Part shown: one piece after another, positions 1 to 6,921 of the stretch
Numbering within the stretch: the stretch's first letter is position 1
Layout of the letters: every line of letters begins with the position of its first letter
NCBI GenBank assembly: GCA_029934875.1
Contig: JAOZLK010000028.1
Location: forward strand, 1-16,052
DNA length: 16,052 bases
Direction of reading: 5' to 3'
From: Bacteroidales bacterium
GTDB lineage: Bacteria; Bacteroidota; Bacteroidia; Bacteroidales; GCA-2748055
Translations under genes and position numbers: made by a program
The notes under the pieces: model-generated
The model's database searches: none
Seen by the model: only the letters and a program-made list of their open reading frames with translations
Told to the model about the DNA's origin: nothing

Positions 1-1282
1 GCGGGCTGATCATGAAGCCACCTGTTTCTGTTTGCCACCAGGTATCCATTATGGGACAGCGTTTTTGTCCTATTACTTCATGATACCACCTCCAGGCCTC
101 CGGGTTTATGGGTTCGCCAACCGAACCCAGGAGTCGCAGTGTACTCAGGTCGTGTTTGTCGGCCCATGAAGCTCCGTAACGCATAAGTCCGCGAATGGCA
201 GTGGGTGAGGTGTAAAATAGGGTGACACCATATTTTTCTATCATTTGCCACCATCGGTTGGGATAGGGGTGATTGGGGGCTCCCTCGTAAAGCAGGGTGG
301 TGGCCCCATTCATCAATGGCCCGTAAACAATGTACGAATGACCGGTAATCCAACCCGGATCTGCAGCACACCACCAACGATCAACAGGCTGTATGTCAAA
401 GACATATTTAAAGGTACTTGAAGCATAAACTGAATAACCCCCATGGGTGTGCACAAGCCCCTTGGGTTTTCCGGTTGTTCCACTGGTATAGAGGATGAAA
501 AGCGGGTCTTCAGCGTCGGTTTTCTCAGTTTCGCATTTTGGAGAGGCGATGGGCATCCCCATTAATTCGTGCCACCAGAAATCCCGGTCATTCTCCATGT
601 AGCAATCCTCGCCGGTACGCTTTACTGTGATGCATACATCAATGGTGGGGGAGCGGCGCATGGCTTCATCGGCAATGGCCTTTAGCTCGGTGGGTTTCCC
701 ACGGCGAAAACCTCCATCGGCAGTGACCAGAATGCTGCTATGGGCGTCTGCAATTCTTTCAGCCAGGGCCTCCACACTGAACCCTCCGTAAACCACACTA
801 TGAGCAGCGCCGATTTTGGCGCAGGCAAGCATGGCAATAATAATTTCAGGAATCTGGGGCATGTAAATGGTGATAATATCACCCTTTTTTCCTCCCATCG
901 CCTTTAGCACATTGGCGAATTTGGATACCTCCCTGTTTAATGCGAAGTATGAATAAGTTCGTACATCACCGGGTTCACCCTCCCAGATGAGGGCCAGTTT
1001 ATTTTTTGTTTCTGAGTCAAGATGCCTGTCGATTGCATTGGCTACGATATTGCATTGTCCTCCTGTGAACCATTTGTAAAAGGGTTTATTGGAATCATCC
1101 AGTACCTTCTCCCAGGGTTTGTACCATGAAAGTGATTCGGCCTCTTTGGCCCAGAAGCTTTCCCGGTCGCGTATCGACTCGGCATAAAGCTTGTCATAGT
1201 CCTTGATGCGTGCATGCTTCACTACCTCTTTGCTCGGGTGAAAGAAGGAATCATTTGCTTTAGGATCTGCTTTCTTACTCAT
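1..1282 (-). CDS. acs: Acetyl-CoA synthetase (AMP-forming), C-terminal part beyond the window
   Basis: This enzyme activates acetate to acetyl-CoA through acetyl-AMP in the cytoplasm. The frame is open from the ATG at 1282 to the window edge, giving 427 residues of a family that is usually about 650 long; the C-terminal lysine-containing domain is off the left edge. The P-loop YTSGTTGKPKG lies at residues 265-275 and the adenylate motif DTWWQTETGG at 413-422. Acyl-pocket residues, aligned from memory to Salmonella Acs (V310, T311, V386, W414), appear here as I312, T313, V388 and W416; the tryptophan favours acetate over propionate. It follows the HAD-IB gene by 70 nt, a gap that holds a plausible promoter, so it may be transcribed separately from the lipid genes. 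No internal stop or frameshift was seen. Family assignment is very secure. Confidence 0.97.
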   Translation of the reverse strand, partial: MSKKADPKANDSFFHPSKEVVKHARIKDYDKLYAESIRDRESFWAKEAESLSWYKPWEKVLDDSNKPFYKWFTGGQCNIVANAIDRHLDSETKNKLALIWEGEPGDVRTYSYFALNREVSKFANVLKAMGGKKGDIITIYMPQIPEIIIAMLACAKIGAAHSVVYGGFSVEALAERIADAHSSILVTADGGFRRGKPTELKAIADEAMRRSPTIDVCITVKRTGEDCYMENDRDFWWHELMGMPIASPKCETEKTDAEDPLFILYTSGTTGKPKGLVHTHGGYSVYASSTFKYVFDIQPVDRWWCAADPGWITGHSYIVYGPLMNGATTLLYEGAPNHPYPNRWWQMIEKYGVTLFYTSPTAIRGLMRYGASWADKHDLSTLRLLGSVGEPINPEAWRWYHEVIGQKRCPIMDTWWQTETGGFMISP

Positions 1283-1298
1283 AGTTATCTATTTAGAA

Positions 1299-1328
1299 CA
1301 AATAAAAATAGGAAAAAGTGAGTTCAAA
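1299..1328 (-). promoter_or_regulatory. Candidate Bacteroidota-type promoter for acs
   Basis: On the minus strand TTTG (1328-1325) is followed after 18 nt by TTTATTTG (1306-1299), one mismatch from the TAnnTTTG -7 box. The acs ATG at 1282 lies 16 nt past the end of the box, giving a leader of roughly ten nucleotides, typical of this phylum. An alternative register using the upstream TTG and TATTTTTA fits about equally well. This is inference from motif and position only. Confidence 0.4.
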
Positions 1329-1352
1329 TGCAACTGTTGCCCGGATAAGGAG

Positions 1353-2030
1353 TCAGGCCCGCATACGGAGGATAATGGTCCAGTTGTTTTTAAGCGCTAT
1401 ACTGAGTAATTTTTTATCCGGATCCACGGCAACAGGATGACCCACCGCCTTCATCACATATTCATCGGTATATGAATCACCATAATAGAAGGCATCCTCC
1501 TGGTTGTACCCGTGTTTTATGCAGTAATCTACCAGCCTTTTTTCCTTCTCCTTTCCATAGACAAGCTTTCCCTGGGTTTTCCCGGTGAGGATTCCGTTTA
1601 CCGACTCGAGTTTGGAGCAGATCAGGTCATCCATCTTCAGATGGGTATATACCTGCCTGCAAAGGGGCTCGGAGGATGAAGAAAGCAGAACCACGCCTCC
1701 ACCGTTTGATCTGTGTTCATCGATGGTTTCAAGAATTTCGGGTCGAATTTTCTGCACGAGGTATTTTGAGAAAACATCCATGCATAGCTGATCGATGACA
1801 TCTTTCCTGAGCCCGTTTAGCCATGAAAGCATCCTGATTATCATTTTAGTTGAGTCCCCTATTCTCAGCTTATAGAGTATTGAAAGCCAGATAGCATGAC
1901 GGAAATTTCGTTTGCTCATAATGCCCCTTTTCCTTGACTCATGTACCAGGTGGGTGGCACTGTTGTCCTCAAGGATTGTGTGGTCCAGGTCGTAGAATGC
2001 TATATAGTCGAACTTTTCCTCCTTGTTCAT
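1353..2030 (-). CDS. HAD-superfamily subfamily IB phosphatase (SerB-like)
   Basis: This is a 225-residue HAD hydrolase of subclass IB, the group that includes phosphoserine phosphatase-like enzymes. Visible motifs are DLDHT at residues 14-18 (nucleophile D14, acid/base D16), a serine run at 117-120 for motif II, lysines at 160-164 for motif III, and GDSYTD at 184-189 for motif IV. The tail with VGHPVAVDPD at 196-205 is typical of the IB group. Its ATG overlaps the stop of the lipid kinase by 4 nt (ATGA), so translation is probably coupled. HAD-IB domains are fused to PlsC-like acyltransferases in some actinobacteria. Combined with the neighbours, that suggests a phosphorylated lipid or glycerolipid intermediate as substrate. 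That substrate is inference; the phosphatase fold is secure. Confidence 0.88.
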   Translation of the reverse strand: MNKEEKFDYIAFYDLDHTILEDNSATHLVHESRKRGIMSKRNFRHAIWLSILYKLRIGDSTKMIIRMLSWLNGLRKDVIDQLCMDVFSKYLVQKIRPEILETIDEHRSNGGGVVLLSSSSEPLCRQVYTHLKMDDLICSKLESVNGILTGKTQGKLVYGKEKEKRLVDYCIKHGYNQEDAFYYGDSYTDEYVMKAVGHPVAVDPDKKLLSIALKNNWTIILRMRA

Positions 2031-2962
2031 TTCTCCTTATGCTCGAAATAATGGTTTCCTTCGGGATTAAAAATAATATTTACAGCCGAAGGAATAACTT
2101 CCACATTGAAAATTGTATCAAAATAGAGTTCGCCGTCCACATGGTAAGGTACTTTCTGCTCAAATCTCACTTCGAGCTTTTCGGTCTGGTAGTAGTTGAC
2201 TTTAGGATCGCTCACATGGCTGCCTTTGGGAACCATGGTGAGGATTTTTATTCTCTGCGGCAGGTTCAGTTTCTTGATCATACATACGTCAAGTAAGCCA
2301 TCATTTGCAATGGCTTCCGGGGTGAGAAAGAAACTGCCTGCAAAACGCCTTCCTATTGCTATGGTATTGATAAAGCAATCTGTATCAATTCTTGATTCTC
2401 CTGACCTGATACTCACCTTTTTCTCACGGTAGAAAAGAAGGGTTTTGAGAATGTGCCATATGTATTTACTTTTCCCCGAACCCTTAGCAAGCTCCCCTGG
2501 TTCCACATAGTTTTCAGCTGCTACCTGGGCATCGAATCCAAGTCCCATTCCGTTGAGAAAGGGCCGTCCGTTAACCATGCCCACATCCATCGACCTGCTG
2601 GCCTGCTGAAAGAACAGATCCCAGTGTTCTTCTGAAAAGCGGTTCGGAAATCCAAGAATTTGAATAAAGTCATTTCCTGTACCTGCAGGGATCAGGCCCA
2701 GGGTTACATTGCTATTTCCAATCAGTGGTTTTGCTACCTCATTCATCGTGCCATCTCCGCCCACTGCTATAAAGTGGGTATATCCCTTGTGCAGGAAGAG
2801 TGCTGCTATTTCACTGGCATGTCCATGATACTCGCTTTGGATAATTTTGGCTGTAAAGTCTTTTGCTTCAATGCGCCTTTCCAATTCAGGTAAAATCTCA
2901 GCTCCATATCCTCCCCCGGAGGTGGGGTTTACAATGAAAACCCATTTTTCTTTTTCACTCAT
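2027..2962 (-). CDS. Lipid kinase of the diacylglycerol kinase / YegS-BmrU family
   Basis: This 311-residue cytoplasmic or membrane-associated kinase has the DAGK catalytic fold, which phosphorylates a lipid hydroxyl using ATP. Motifs in order are NPTSGGG at residues 12-18, the nucleotide-binding GGDGTMNE at 68-75, PAGTGNDF at 92-99, MDVG at 125-128 and GLGFDA at 140-145. The C-terminal half is the beta-sandwich domain of the YegS/DgkB type, and the length fits the family. The start at 2962 overlaps the acyltransferase stop by 8 nt, and the stop overlaps the HAD start by 4 nt. The gene is therefore embedded in a tight cassette. The natural substrate (diacylglycerol, phosphatidylglycerol, a sphingoid base or another lipid) cannot be read from the sequence; Bacteroidota make sphingolipids, so a sphingoid substrate is possible. 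Confidence 0.9.
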   Translation of the reverse strand: MSEKEKWVFIVNPTSGGGYGAEILPELERRIEAKDFTAKIIQSEYHGHASEIAALFLHKGYTHFIAVGGDGTMNEVAKPLIGNSNVTLGLIPAGTGNDFIQILGFPNRFSEEHWDLFFQQASRSMDVGMVNGRPFLNGMGLGFDAQVAAENYVEPGELAKGSGKSKYIWHILKTLLFYREKKVSIRSGESRIDTDCFINTIAIGRRFAGSFFLTPEAIANDGLLDVCMIKKLNLPQRIKILTMVPKGSHVSDPKVNYYQTEKLEVRFEQKVPYHVDGELYFDTIFNVEVIPSAVNIIFNPEGNHYFEHKEK

Positions 2963-3686
2963 TGCTATTCTGGAATTTGTTTGCTGAATCGATTAGGCCT
3001 ATCACCTGGTTCATGATCTCCTCATCACTTGCTGTACTGAGCGACTTACCTTCAATGGGCGGGTGGATCACCACGCCAAGCCTGGATGCGAAATTAATAT
3101 AGAACCTGTTTTTTGGCTTTAATTTGTAGAAGCCGTTGAGGGTTACCGGGAGTATGTCATGGCCGGTTGACCTGAGCACATGAATAAATCCGCGGTAAAA
3201 TGAGTTTAACTTCCCATCAAGGGTCCTGGTCCCCTCGGGAAAGATGGCGATGGTATTACTCCTGGCCTTTTCTTCCAGGGAGGCTAACATTTTTCTTGTG
3301 TTCGTTACATTATTCAACCTCATAGGTATATAGTCGGTCATAAGAAGCATCTGTTTAACCAGCGGTATGCGAAGTAGCCGTTCGTGACCAAACCAGGATA
3401 CTTCGGGGTAAAATGCCATGATGGCAATAATGTCAAACATGCTTGAGTGGTTGGCGAGCAAAATATATTTGTGCTTCCTTTCGAAAAGGTCTTTTCCTTC
3501 TATATGCAGTCGTTTTCCCATCAGGGGGAAAACGGTCTTGGCCCAGAAGCTCAAAAGATAGCATATAGCCTTTTTCCATTTCAGGTAAGCCAGGGTCAGG
3601 GACAGAAATACAATTACAGCCGTGTACGAATAGAGAATAAGAAATATGGGGATGGAGAGGACCTTATATATCTGAAGCCTGATCAT
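2955..3686 (-). CDS. plsC: 1-acyl-sn-glycerol-3-phosphate acyltransferase (PlsC/LPLAT family)
   Basis: This is a 243-residue lysophospholipid acyltransferase-type protein. PlsC converts lysophosphatidic acid to phosphatidic acid at the inner membrane. A hydrophobic N-terminal segment at residues 8-35 is a likely membrane anchor. The catalytic HxxxxD motif is H80-SSMF-D85, motif II is in GHERLLRIP at 100-108, and the substrate-binding FPEGTR is at 149-154, followed by the ILPVTLNG strand at 178-185. It starts 19 nt after the nuclease stop and overlaps the kinase start by 8 nt. PlsC is the likeliest role, but Bacteroidota carry several LPLAT paralogues, some of which acylate ornithine or glycine lipids, so the exact acceptor is uncertain. 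Confidence 0.88.
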   Translation of the reverse strand: MIRLQIYKVLSIPIFLILYSYTAVIVFLSLTLAYLKWKKAICYLLSFWAKTVFPLMGKRLHIEGKDLFERKHKYILLANHSSMFDIIAIMAFYPEVSWFGHERLLRIPLVKQMLLMTDYIPMRLNNVTNTRKMLASLEEKARSNTIAIFPEGTRTLDGKLNSFYRGFIHVLRSTGHDILPVTLNGFYKLKPKNRFYINFASRLGVVIHPPIEGKSLSTASDEEIMNQVIGLIDSANKFQNSNE

Positions 3687-3705
3687 GGTGTGAAAATATA
3701 CGACT

Positions 3706-4548
3706 TTATTTTAAGCTGAAAAGGTCAGGGTGTTTTTCAAGCCATTCAATGATATCCTGGTCCGGAGCTCTTGCAAAAAAATCATATCCTGTAAACGACT
3801 CCAGGGAATCAACTGATATGGCATAGGAGAGCATGTCCTGATCAGATCCCTCATTTGGAAGCAGGAAGGCGATCATCCCGTGCCCGGGAGGAGAGAGGTC
3901 CACAATAACTTTGAAGTAGTAAGTTGGTACTACCACCTTGTTCTCGCCGATAGTGCTTTCCACCCTTGTAAGTACCGGCCCGGTTATTATGTACAAACTA
4001 TCCTTTTCCAGGGCCCATTGTCTTACCTGTTCTTCCAGTTTCTTCCAGATTCCGCGGTTAAAGGAGGGTGTCTGCGGGCTCATATTGGAAAGCAGGAATG
4101 ATTGGCTCATGGCTTCCAGATCCCATTTCATATCTCCGGCAGGGGCCATGTGACCACGGTCATATCCGGATCCCCTGTAGTCGGCCAGGGCAGCCGATCC
4201 GGAGGCAAGGGATTTGTCGGAGCGAAAATTATCGGTTCGGGATATGCTGCCCGACTCAAGCTCGTCCCGCGTAAGGATGTAGACTACCCATGAGGCCTGT
4301 TCACTGGTTTCATTATATCCAAGGTCAAAGCCTTTATAGGAAAGGATTGTGTCGGCCAGTGAGGTTTCGGGATAAGCGCTTGCAAGGTTCTCCCAATGTA
4401 TGGAAATGGAAGGCGGGGGAGCTTCCCCAAGAGCTGTTTGAGCTGACCTGGTGTATTTCTTCCAGGGCTCAATGGTTACAAGGATTGCCAGAATGAGCAG
4501 GATGAAAAAAGTAATCAGACCAAATTTGTGTTGCTTTGACATTGTCAT
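3706..4548 (-). CDS. Membrane-anchored DNA/RNA non-specific endonuclease (NUC family)
   Basis: This 280-residue protein has one N-terminal membrane segment (about residues 8-26) and a catalytic domain predicted to lie outside the cytoplasm. The His-Me finger signature DRGHMAPAGD is at 130-139 (general base H133). It is followed by SNMSPQ at 154-159 and N164 in NRGIW, the metal-binding asparagine of the Serratia nuclease family, with E172 nearby. All expected catalytic residues are present. A proline triplet at 44-46 sits in the linker after the membrane segment. The start may be the first ATG (4548) or the third codon, also ATG (4542). The gene diverges from the metallophosphatase by 41 nt and leads into the lipid block. 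Likely roles are nutritional nucleic-acid degradation or envelope DNA clearance; the context does not decide. Confidence 0.9.
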   Translation of the reverse strand: MTMSKQHKFGLITFFILLILAILVTIEPWKKYTRSAQTALGEAPPPSISIHWENLASAYPETSLADTILSYKGFDLGYNETSEQASWVVYILTRDELESGSISRTDNFRSDKSLASGSAALADYRGSGYDRGHMAPAGDMKWDLEAMSQSFLLSNMSPQTPSFNRGIWKKLEEQVRQWALEKDSLYIITGPVLTRVESTIGENKVVVPTYYFKVIVDLSPPGHGMIAFLLPNEGSDQDMLSYAISVDSLESFTGYDFFARAPDQDIIEWLEKHPDLFSLK

Positions 4549-4573
4549 GGATCAAAAATAATATTTAATTTTC
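4542..4573 (+). promoter_or_regulatory. Candidate promoter for the metallophosphatase-HAD pair
   Basis: TTG at 4542-4544 and TAATTTTC at 4566-4573 are spaced by 21 nt; the second element has one mismatch to TAnnTTTG. The start codon at 4590 is 16 nt past the box. The -33 element would overlap the start of the divergent nuclease gene. Motif-based inference only. Confidence 0.3.
4553..4560 (-). promoter_or_regulatory. Candidate -7 box for the nuclease gene
   Basis: On the minus strand TATTTTTG matches TAnnTTTG exactly. It ends only 4 nt before the first ATG (4548), so transcription would begin at or near that codon. This implies a leaderless message or use of the ATG at 4542. I see no TTG at the expected -33 distance, so the call rests on one box. 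Confidence 0.3.
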
Positions 4574-4589
4574 CACTGCTTTTAAGGAT

Positions 4590-5468
4590 ATGAAGAATTA
4601 TTGGATCATAGGTGACATACATGGTGAGTTGGCTCTGCTGGACCAGCTGCTTGAGAATATAAACCGTTTTGATCCCGAGTTGATCATTTTTGTGGGTGAT
4701 TTTATCGACAGGGGGCCCCATGTCAGGGAGGTGGTGGACCGTATTATGGGTATGGGGACCGGGGTGGTTTGCCTGATGGGCAATCATGAGCTGATGATGA
4801 TGAACGCAATAGACGATATGGGCTATGGTGGCAGTCCCATTGAACTCTGGTATTACAATGGGGGCGAAGCCACCATGCACTCTTTTGGATTTACAAGTTT
4901 TTTCACCTTCCAATCCCGGATGGAAGCCGGGTACCTCGATTTTTTTCAAAACCTTGGGATGAGTTATACCTTTGAGCCGCTTGAGGGACTGAAAATACTG
5001 GTTACACATGCAGGGGTTTCCCCGGCGATTCCGCTTCGTGATCAGATCGGAATGAAAAACTACCACGATCTGAACCGCTATCTACTGGAGGAACATATAG
5101 AGCCCTCGAGTTCTTTTCTTTGGATGAGGGAGGCTTTTTTCAGGAGTGACCCGGAACTGTGGGATGGCCATATTGTGGTCCACGGACATACCCCGGTGTT
5201 GAAATTAAAACGATTCGTTGCCTCAAGTGGCCTGGATAATTTTTCTTTCGTGGATAATGACCTGTGCATCCGAAGGGCCAATAGGAATGGCCGGATTGCA
5301 TCCATTGATATTGACTCGGGTTCAGTTATTAGCGGACGCCTGAGTGGCCTGGGTCTTTTCGTCGAAAATACAGATAAGGCAGCATCCGGCCTGCGGATGC
5401 GGAGTATCACGGTATCCCGGGAAGATATATTCCCCAGGGACCTGGGAATGATTAATACAGGCATATGA
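4590..5468 (+). CDS. PPP-family metallophosphatase (serine/threonine phosphatase-like)
   Basis: This 292-residue cytoplasmic phosphoesterase has the two-metal PPP core: GDIHG at residues 8-12, GDFIDRG at 36-42, GNHE at 64-67, then the histidines of LVTHAG (H139) and VVHGHT (H198). An IDIDSG segment at 238-243 matches the terminal conserved strand of the family. No membrane segment is visible. PPP enzymes of bacteria and phages act on phosphoserine/threonine proteins or hydrolyse diadenosine tetraphosphate; the sequence does not separate these. An AAGGA lies only one base before the ATG, too close for a normal Shine-Dalgarno site. The stop overlaps the next ATG by 4 nt, so it is likely translated together with the HAD hydrolase. 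Confidence 0.88.
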   Translation: MKNYWIIGDIHGELALLDQLLENINRFDPELIIFVGDFIDRGPHVREVVDRIMGMGTGVVCLMGNHELMMMNAIDDMGYGGSPIELWYYNGGEATMHSFGFTSFFTFQSRMEAGYLDFFQNLGMSYTFEPLEGLKILVTHAGVSPAIPLRDQIGMKNYHDLNRYLLEEHIEPSSSFLWMREAFFRSDPELWDGHIVVHGHTPVLKLKRFVASSGLDNFSFVDNDLCIRRANRNGRIASIDIDSGSVISGRLSGLGLFVENTDKAASGLRMRSITVSREDIFPRDLGMINTGI

Positions 5469-6166
5469 GTATAAATGGAAGCATAGAAGTAATTGGTTTT
5501 GATGCGGACGATACCCTCTGGATAAATGAACCTTATTACCGGGAGGCTGAGGAGCACTTTGTTATGTTACTTACAGATGAGGGGGTAAAAGGAGATATTG
5601 CTAAATTCTTGTTTCAAACGGAGATGGCAAACCTGGGGCTCTATGGTTACGGAATCAAGGCGTTTATGCTTTCCCTGGTGGAATGTGCCATCCAGTTAAC
5701 GGATTCTGAGGTTTCTGCCCGAACTATTGCTAAGATTATAGGGATCGGTAAGGATATGTTGCGACGGCCCATCGAATTGCTGGATGATGTGAAAATGGTG
5801 CTGGAAAGCCTGGCGCCTTACTACAAACTAATCGTGGCTACCAAGGGTGACCTGCTCGACCAGGAAGGTAAGATGAAGCGCTCAGGAATTGCCTCGTGTT
5901 TTCATCACATTGAGGTAATGAGTGATAAGCAGGAGGAACATTATGTGGATCTTTTAAGGCATTTGGAAATTGAACCGTCTGCCTTCCTGATGATTGGCAA
6001 CTCGATGAAATCGGATATCCTGCCTCCGCTTAAGCTTGGGGCCACTGCTATCCATGTGCCTTTTCATACCACATGGGCTCATGAGGAAGTGGATGAAGAC
6101 CCATTGAGCGAACGCTTTATCAGGGTGAATGGGATCAGGGAAGTGCTGGGCCTGATTAACCATTAA
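5465..6166 (+). CDS. HAD-superfamily hydrolase with helical C1 cap
   Basis: This is a 233-residue cytoplasmic HAD phosphatase. Motif I is DADDT at residues 13-17 (D13 nucleophile, D15 acid/base), motif II is T126 in VATKGD, motif III is K155 in SDKQEE, and motif IV is GNSMKSD at 178-184. Residues 20-110 form the helical cap that sets specificity. It most resembles the YjjG/COG1011 group of nucleotidase-like or small-molecule phosphatases, but its substrate is not evident. The start ATG lies in an ATGA overlap with the metallophosphatase, giving a two-phosphatase operon. Its 3' end overlaps the convergent unknown gene by 11 bp. Confidence 0.85.
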   Translation: MSINGSIEVIGFDADDTLWINEPYYREAEEHFVMLLTDEGVKGDIAKFLFQTEMANLGLYGYGIKAFMLSLVECAIQLTDSEVSARTIAKIIGIGKDMLRRPIELLDDVKMVLESLAPYYKLIVATKGDLLDQEGKMKRSGIASCFHHIEVMSDKQEEHYVDLLRHLEIEPSAFLMIGNSMKSDILPPLKLGATAIHVPFHTTWAHEEVDEDPLSERFIRVNGIREVLGLINH

Positions 6167-6821
6167 AGGTCCGGATTCGTTCAATCCGCATTGCAAATGG
6201 CACATTTTCGTGCGAAAACTCATATTCCACGGCATGGGATCCTTCACTCCTGGAGAGCGCTTTGAGTTCAATGTTCTCTAACTGGACGTCCAATTCGGTG
6301 CTGAATTGTTTTTCCACTACCATTTTAATGGTCCCGTAATAGAGTTCTGTTATCATGAATACCCTGCGAATTCGACCATCGTATTCGCTCCACCTCCTGG
6401 CTTTCATCTGTTCCAGGTAACTGTCAATCCGGATTCGGACCAGGTCGTCCATTTCTCTTACCATGATGTTTCCGAAGGTGAACTTACTTAGCTTTTCTGA
6501 AATAAAATCGACGGTAATCTGCCCAGCTTTGGGATGCCATAATTCATTGATGAACTCAACATCCACATCCACGGTGCGTGAGGCCAGGTAGGCCTCAATG
6601 AAAGGCGCCTGTTTGCATTGTTCAGCAAGGGCTGACCATTCCTTTTCATCCATCAGTCCTGCATCCAGAAAGGCGGTGAAAATTGAGTTGGGCATACCTT
6701 TTTTTGAGAATGCCGGGGAGCCTATAATGGGGTCCCAGACAAGGATTCCTGTGAAAATACCTTCGTGTGAGGCAGGGATAAGTTCCAGGCCGTAGGCAGA
6801 TCTGAATTTTCGAATTTCCAT
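6156..6821 (-). CDS. Conserved-looking protein of unknown function
   Basis: I do not recognise this family. The ATG at 6821 gives 221 residues. The frame extends upstream only to a TTG at 6839, which I consider less likely as a start. The protein is soluble, with no signal peptide or membrane segment, and mixes acidic and aromatic residues. The N-terminal third contains short motifs such as GILVWDP and GMPNSIFTAF. The C-terminal part looks like alternating beta strands and helices, with a run of basic residues near MKARRW and RIRRVF. The gene is monocistronic, converges with the HAD gene (11-bp overlap) and diverges from cvpA with 100 nt between. Base composition and codon use look like those of its neighbours, and the frame has no stops, which supports a real gene. 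No function is proposed. Confidence 0.75.
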   Translation of the reverse strand: MEIRKFRSAYGLELIPASHEGIFTGILVWDPIIGSPAFSKKGMPNSIFTAFLDAGLMDEKEWSALAEQCKQAPFIEAYLASRTVDVDVEFINELWHPKAGQITVDFISEKLSKFTFGNIMVREMDDLVRIRIDSYLEQMKARRWSEYDGRIRRVFMITELYYGTIKMVVEKQFSTELDVQLENIELKALSRSEGSHAVEYEFSHENVPFAMRIERIRTFNG

Positions 6822-6869
6822 GATACTACTAAAGATCAACTTTTTTTTGATTCAACGCAAGCAAAAACA

Positions 6870-6901
6870 TTGCGAGATTTCCAAAGAAATCCGTTAATTT
6901 G
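6870..6901 (+). promoter_or_regulatory. Candidate promoter for the cvpA-tyrS-wzz-wzy run
   Basis: TTG at 6870-6872 and TTAATTTG at 6894-6901 are separated by 21 nt. The second element differs from TAnnTTTG at one position. The cvpA ATG at 6922 follows after 20 nt, giving a leader of about 14 nt. A perfect inverted repeat lies within the spacer (listed separately). Confidence 0.4.
6876..6891. repeat. Inverted repeat inside the candidate promoter spacer
   Basis: GATTTC at 6876-6881 and GAAATC at 6886-6891 are perfect 6-bp inverted arms around CAAA. It lies between the presumed -33 and -7 elements, where a bound regulator could block polymerase. Arms this short can arise by chance in A/T-rich spacer DNA. 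Confidence 0.45.
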
Positions 6902-6921
6902 TGGCGGTTTACAGCGATTGA

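Noticed and set aside
78..882. Two open frames (78-377 and 682-882, minus strand) inside the acetyl-CoA synthetase region
   Set aside because: They are out of frame with the strongly recognisable Acs protein, which is open from 1282 to the window edge with all motifs in order.
4545..5066. A 173-codon minus-strand frame opposite the metallophosphatase gene
   Set aside because: It has His/Pro-rich, family-less composition and lies entirely opposite a gene with complete PPP motifs.
5078..5557. A 159-codon minus-strand frame across the metallophosphatase/HAD junction
   Set aside because: Antisense shadow of two genes with intact catalytic motifs.
6822..6839. Upstream TTG start extending the unknown protein by six residues
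   Set aside because: An ATG follows in frame at 6821, and the extra residues add nothing recognisable.
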